A DNA stretch of 8,019 nucleotides from Lautropia sp. (GTDB taxonomy: Bacteria > Pseudomonadota > Gammaproteobacteria > Burkholderiales > Burkholderiaceae_E). The translations under genes were made by a program, and so were the position numbers. The notes below the pieces were generated by a model. It did not search any database. It had not been told where the DNA came from and saw only the letters and a list, made by a program, of their open reading frames with translations. How positions within the stretch are numbered: the first letter of the stretch is position 1; every line of letters starts with the position of its first letter. The DNA is taken from NCBI GenBank assembly GCA_013813615.1, contig JACCRJ010000327.1, positions 1 through 8,019 on the forward strand, written 5' to 3'. Below, in pieces: positions 6,687-8,019 of this stretch.

Positions 6687-6705
6687 CAACACAGGAGGAG
6701 CAGAC

Positions 6706-7743
6706 ATGAAACTGAAACGACGTGATTTCCTGGCGAGCGGCGTCAGGGCCGGTATGGCAGCGGGCGCGGGCGCCGCCGGGATGACGACTTTGGGCACGTT
6801 CGGCCCAGCCATCGCGCAGTCGAAGACCAAGGTGAAACTCGGCTACCTGCATACGCCGGCGGTGGACGGCCAGATCTGGACCGGCATCGAGAACGGCAGT
6901 TTCGCAAAGCAGGGCATCGAGTTCGAGCCGATCCAGTTCGTGACCGGACTCGAGTTGTTCCAGGCGATGATCGGCGGCAGTCTGGACATGCTGTCGACGG
7001 GAGCCGTGGTCTCGAACTTTCCGGCCCGTGGACAGGGCAAGGTGTTCCTGATCAACAACGTGGAATTCGCCACCGCGCAGCTCTGGGTGCGGGAAGACCA
7101 GGGGGTGAAAAGCTTCGCAGACCTGAAGGGCCGTAAGATTTCCACCACCACCGGCACGACGGCGCACGTGTTCCTCGACTCGGCGCTCAGGGCGAATAAG
7201 CTCGATCCGGCGCGGGACGTGCAGATCATCAACCAGCGGATGGCCGAAGCCGTCACCTCCTTCGTGTCCGGGGCGGTTCCCGCGGTGGCGCTCTGGGTGC
7301 CGTTCGACGTGACCGTGCGGTCCAAGGTGCCGGAGGCGAAGAAGCTGGTCGATGCTTCCGCCTACTATCCCGAGGCGGCTATCGTCGGCGGCTGGGTGGC
7401 GCGCAACGACTACTTCGAGAAGAATCGCAGCACCCTGGTCAACGTCATCAAGGGCTGGTCGGAAGCCAACGACCGGCTGCTGGGCGCCGACGCCGGCGCG
7501 GCCATCGCTGCCTTGCAGAGCAAGCACTATCCGCAGGTCGAGGCGTCCGCGTTCGCCGAGCAGTTCAAGGCGTCCAAGTACTTCACGTCGGCGCAATGGC
7601 GCAAGATGCATGAGGACGGCACCACTACCCGCTGGCTGCAGCAGGTGACGGATTTCTTCGTCACGGCCGGCGGCATCCAGAACCCGGTTCCCGCATCGCA
7701 ATACTTCGATCCGAAGCTCTACCTGGAGACGGTCAAGGCGTGA
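6706..7743 (+). CDS. ABC transporter substrate-binding protein, SsuA/TauA/NMT1-like, Tat-type signal
   Basis: A 345-residue periplasmic solute-binding protein that should deliver substrate to the permease above. The N-terminus [12 protein letters not shown] has a twin-arginine motif (KRRDFL), then an Ala/Gly-rich hydrophobic stretch and a likely cleavage site after AIA (residue 37), suggesting export of a folded protein by the Tat route. The mature part starts [20 protein letters not shown] and has the family landmarks: [20 protein letters not shown] (80-99, the ligand-lobe motif), [20 protein letters not shown] (136-155) and [16 protein letters not shown] (186-201). These belong to the type-2 binding-protein fold shared by alkanesulfonate, taurine, nitrate and NMT1/THI5 proteins. 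AGGAGGAG (6693-6700) sits five bases before the ATG, a far stronger ribosome site than that of the permease, fitting the excess of binding protein normally needed. Ligand unknown. Confidence 0.94.
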   Translation: MKLKRRDFLASGVRAGMAAGAGAAGMTTLGTFGPAIAQSKTKVKLGYLHTPAVDGQIWTGIENGSFAKQGIEFEPIQFVTGLELFQAMIGGSLDMLSTGAVVSNFPARGQGKVFLINNVEFATAQLWVREDQGVKSFADLKGRKISTTTGTTAHVFLDSALRANKLDPARDVQIINQRMAEAVTSFVSGAVPAVALWVPFDVTVRSKVPEAKKLVDASAYYPEAAIVGGWVARNDYFEKNRSTLVNVIKGWSEANDRLLGADAGAAIAALQSKHYPQVEASAFAEQFKASKYFTSAQWRKMHEDGTTTRWLQQVTDFFVTAGGIQNPVPASQYFDPKLYLETVKA

Positions 7744-7774
7744 GCCCTCCGCCCGGCCGCCCGAAGGAGGGCTC
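7742..7774 (+). other. 9-bp-stem hairpin after the binding-protein stop codon
   Basis: GAGCCCTCC (7742-7750) and GGAGGGCTC (7766-7774) are exact reverse complements with a 15-nt loop. The stem begins inside the stop codon. A second small stem CCCGC-TCG-GCGGG (7778-7790) follows. There is no T-run, so termination is uncertain; reduced read-through or transcript stabilisation is possible. The 3' arm can also pair with the second repeat copy (7819-7827), which covers the next gene's start. Confidence 0.5.
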
Positions 7775-7804
7775 GCTCCCGCTCGGCGGGAAGGCGCAAA
7801 GCGC

Positions 7805-7810
7805 AAGGTG
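7805..7810 (+). promoter_or_regulatory. Ribosome binding site of the GMC oxidoreductase gene
   Basis: AAGGTG lies six bases before ATG 7817 and fixes that start. An in-frame GTG at 7808-7810 lies within this site and is less likely as a start. A better Shine-Dalgarno match, AAGGAGG (7764-7770), has no start codon at proper distance. Confidence 0.65.
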
Positions 7811-7816
7811 CATCAA

Positions 7817-8019
7817 ATGAGCCCTCCGCCCGGCTACGACTACATCATCGTCGGGGCGGGTTCGGCCGGTTGCCTGCTGGCCAACCGGCTGTCAGCCGAT
7901 CCGCAGACGCGGGTGCTGCTGGTGGAGGCGGGCGGCAAGGACAGCAGCTTCTGGCTGCGGCTGCCGGTCGGCTACTTCCGCACCATCTACGATCAGCGGT
8001 TCTCGCGGCTCTTCGACAC
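7817..8019 (+). CDS. GMC-family FAD-dependent oxidoreductase, N-terminal fragment
   Basis: The first 67 codons of a gene that runs out of the window. The peptide [20 protein letters not shown], then [20 protein letters not shown], is the N-terminal Rossmann motif of glucose-methanol-choline (GMC) oxidoreductases: GAGSAG (residues 13-18) binds the FAD diphosphate and E37 at the end of the second strand binds the adenosine ribose. [20 protein letters not shown] then fits the region following the FAD motif in choline dehydrogenase-like alcohol dehydrogenases. These enzymes oxidise alcohols to aldehydes or ketones and pass electrons to a quinone or to oxygen. The gene follows the importer 73 bp after the binding-protein stop on the same strand, so it probably oxidises the imported compound or a product of it. 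The substrate cannot be read from this part. Confidence 0.9.
   Translation, partial: MSPPPGYDYIIVGAGSAGCLLANRLSADPQTRVLLVEAGGKDSSFWLRLPVGYFRTIYDQRFSRLFD

Larger units (their letters stand above)
7741..7834 (+). repeat. Exact 17-bp direct repeat flanking the binding protein-GMC junction
   Basis: TGAGCCCTCCGCCCGGC occurs at 7741-7757 and again at 7818-7834, a 77-bp period. The first copy starts with the stop codon of the binding-protein gene. The second starts with the TGA inside ATGA, so it holds the start codon's last two bases and the first codons (Ser-Pro-Pro-Pro-Gly) of the GMC oxidoreductase. The pattern suggests a duplicated or inserted segment at a junction that may once have been an ATGA overlap like the permease-ATPase one. 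Confidence 0.85.

Noticed and set aside
7764..7770. AAGGAGG as ribosome site of an extra small gene between the binding-protein and GMC genes
   Set aside because: No ATG, GTG or TTG occurs at a suitable distance, and the sequence is better explained as an arm of the hairpin.
5929..7806. 625-residue open frame on the minus strand
   Set aside because: It lies opposite the ATPase and binding-protein genes, which have full family motifs. Its translation is Arg/His/Gly-rich with no recognisable domain; a usual by-product of high GC3.

Overview
The window is GC-rich, densely coded DNA, most like a betaproteobacterium of the order Burkholderiales (Bordetella/Achromobacter-type). This is inferred from the protein style: a small SWIB-domain protein tail, a CrgA-type LysR regulator beside malate synthase A, and a taurine/nitrate-type ABC importer with a twin-arginine-like signal on its binding protein. 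The genus cannot be fixed from sequence reading alone.

Left part (1-2812): the last 28 codons of a SWIB/MDM2-domain protein end at a strong intrinsic terminator. A LysR-type regulator (minus strand, GTG start) is divergent from aceB (malate synthase A, complete). The 143-bp space between lysR and aceB holds two inverted repeats that could be LysR operators. aceB works in the glyoxylate shunt, condensing glyoxylate with acetyl-CoA.

Middle part (2842-4936): a minus-strand pair made of a GntR/HutC-family regulator and a mandelate-racemase-type enolase-superfamily enzyme, joined by an ATGA stop/start overlap. The enzyme converges on aceB, and a 9-bp-stem hairpin lies between them. The 209-bp space upstream of gntR is a divergent control region. 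It has an AT-rich island with a plausible gntR promoter, and a tandem 22-nt near-repeat spaced 31 bp in front of the transporter genes.

Right part (4937-8019): an ABC importer operon (permease, ATPase, Tat-type binding protein) runs into a GMC-family FAD oxidoreductase that is cut by the window end. Permease and ATPase overlap by ATGA. The junction between the binding protein and the GMC gene carries an exact 17-bp direct repeat of 77-bp period. One copy covers the stop codon and the other the next start codon. An internal segment can pair with either copy.

Taken together, positions 2842-8019 look like one catabolic island: a small-molecule-sensing GntR/UTRA regulator between an importer plus flavin oxidoreductase on one side and an acid/base enolase-superfamily enzyme on the other. 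The likely job is uptake and breakdown of an organic (probably hydroxy or sugar-type) acid, but the substrate is not readable from the sequence. No RNA genes, insertion sequences or CRISPR arrays were seen.
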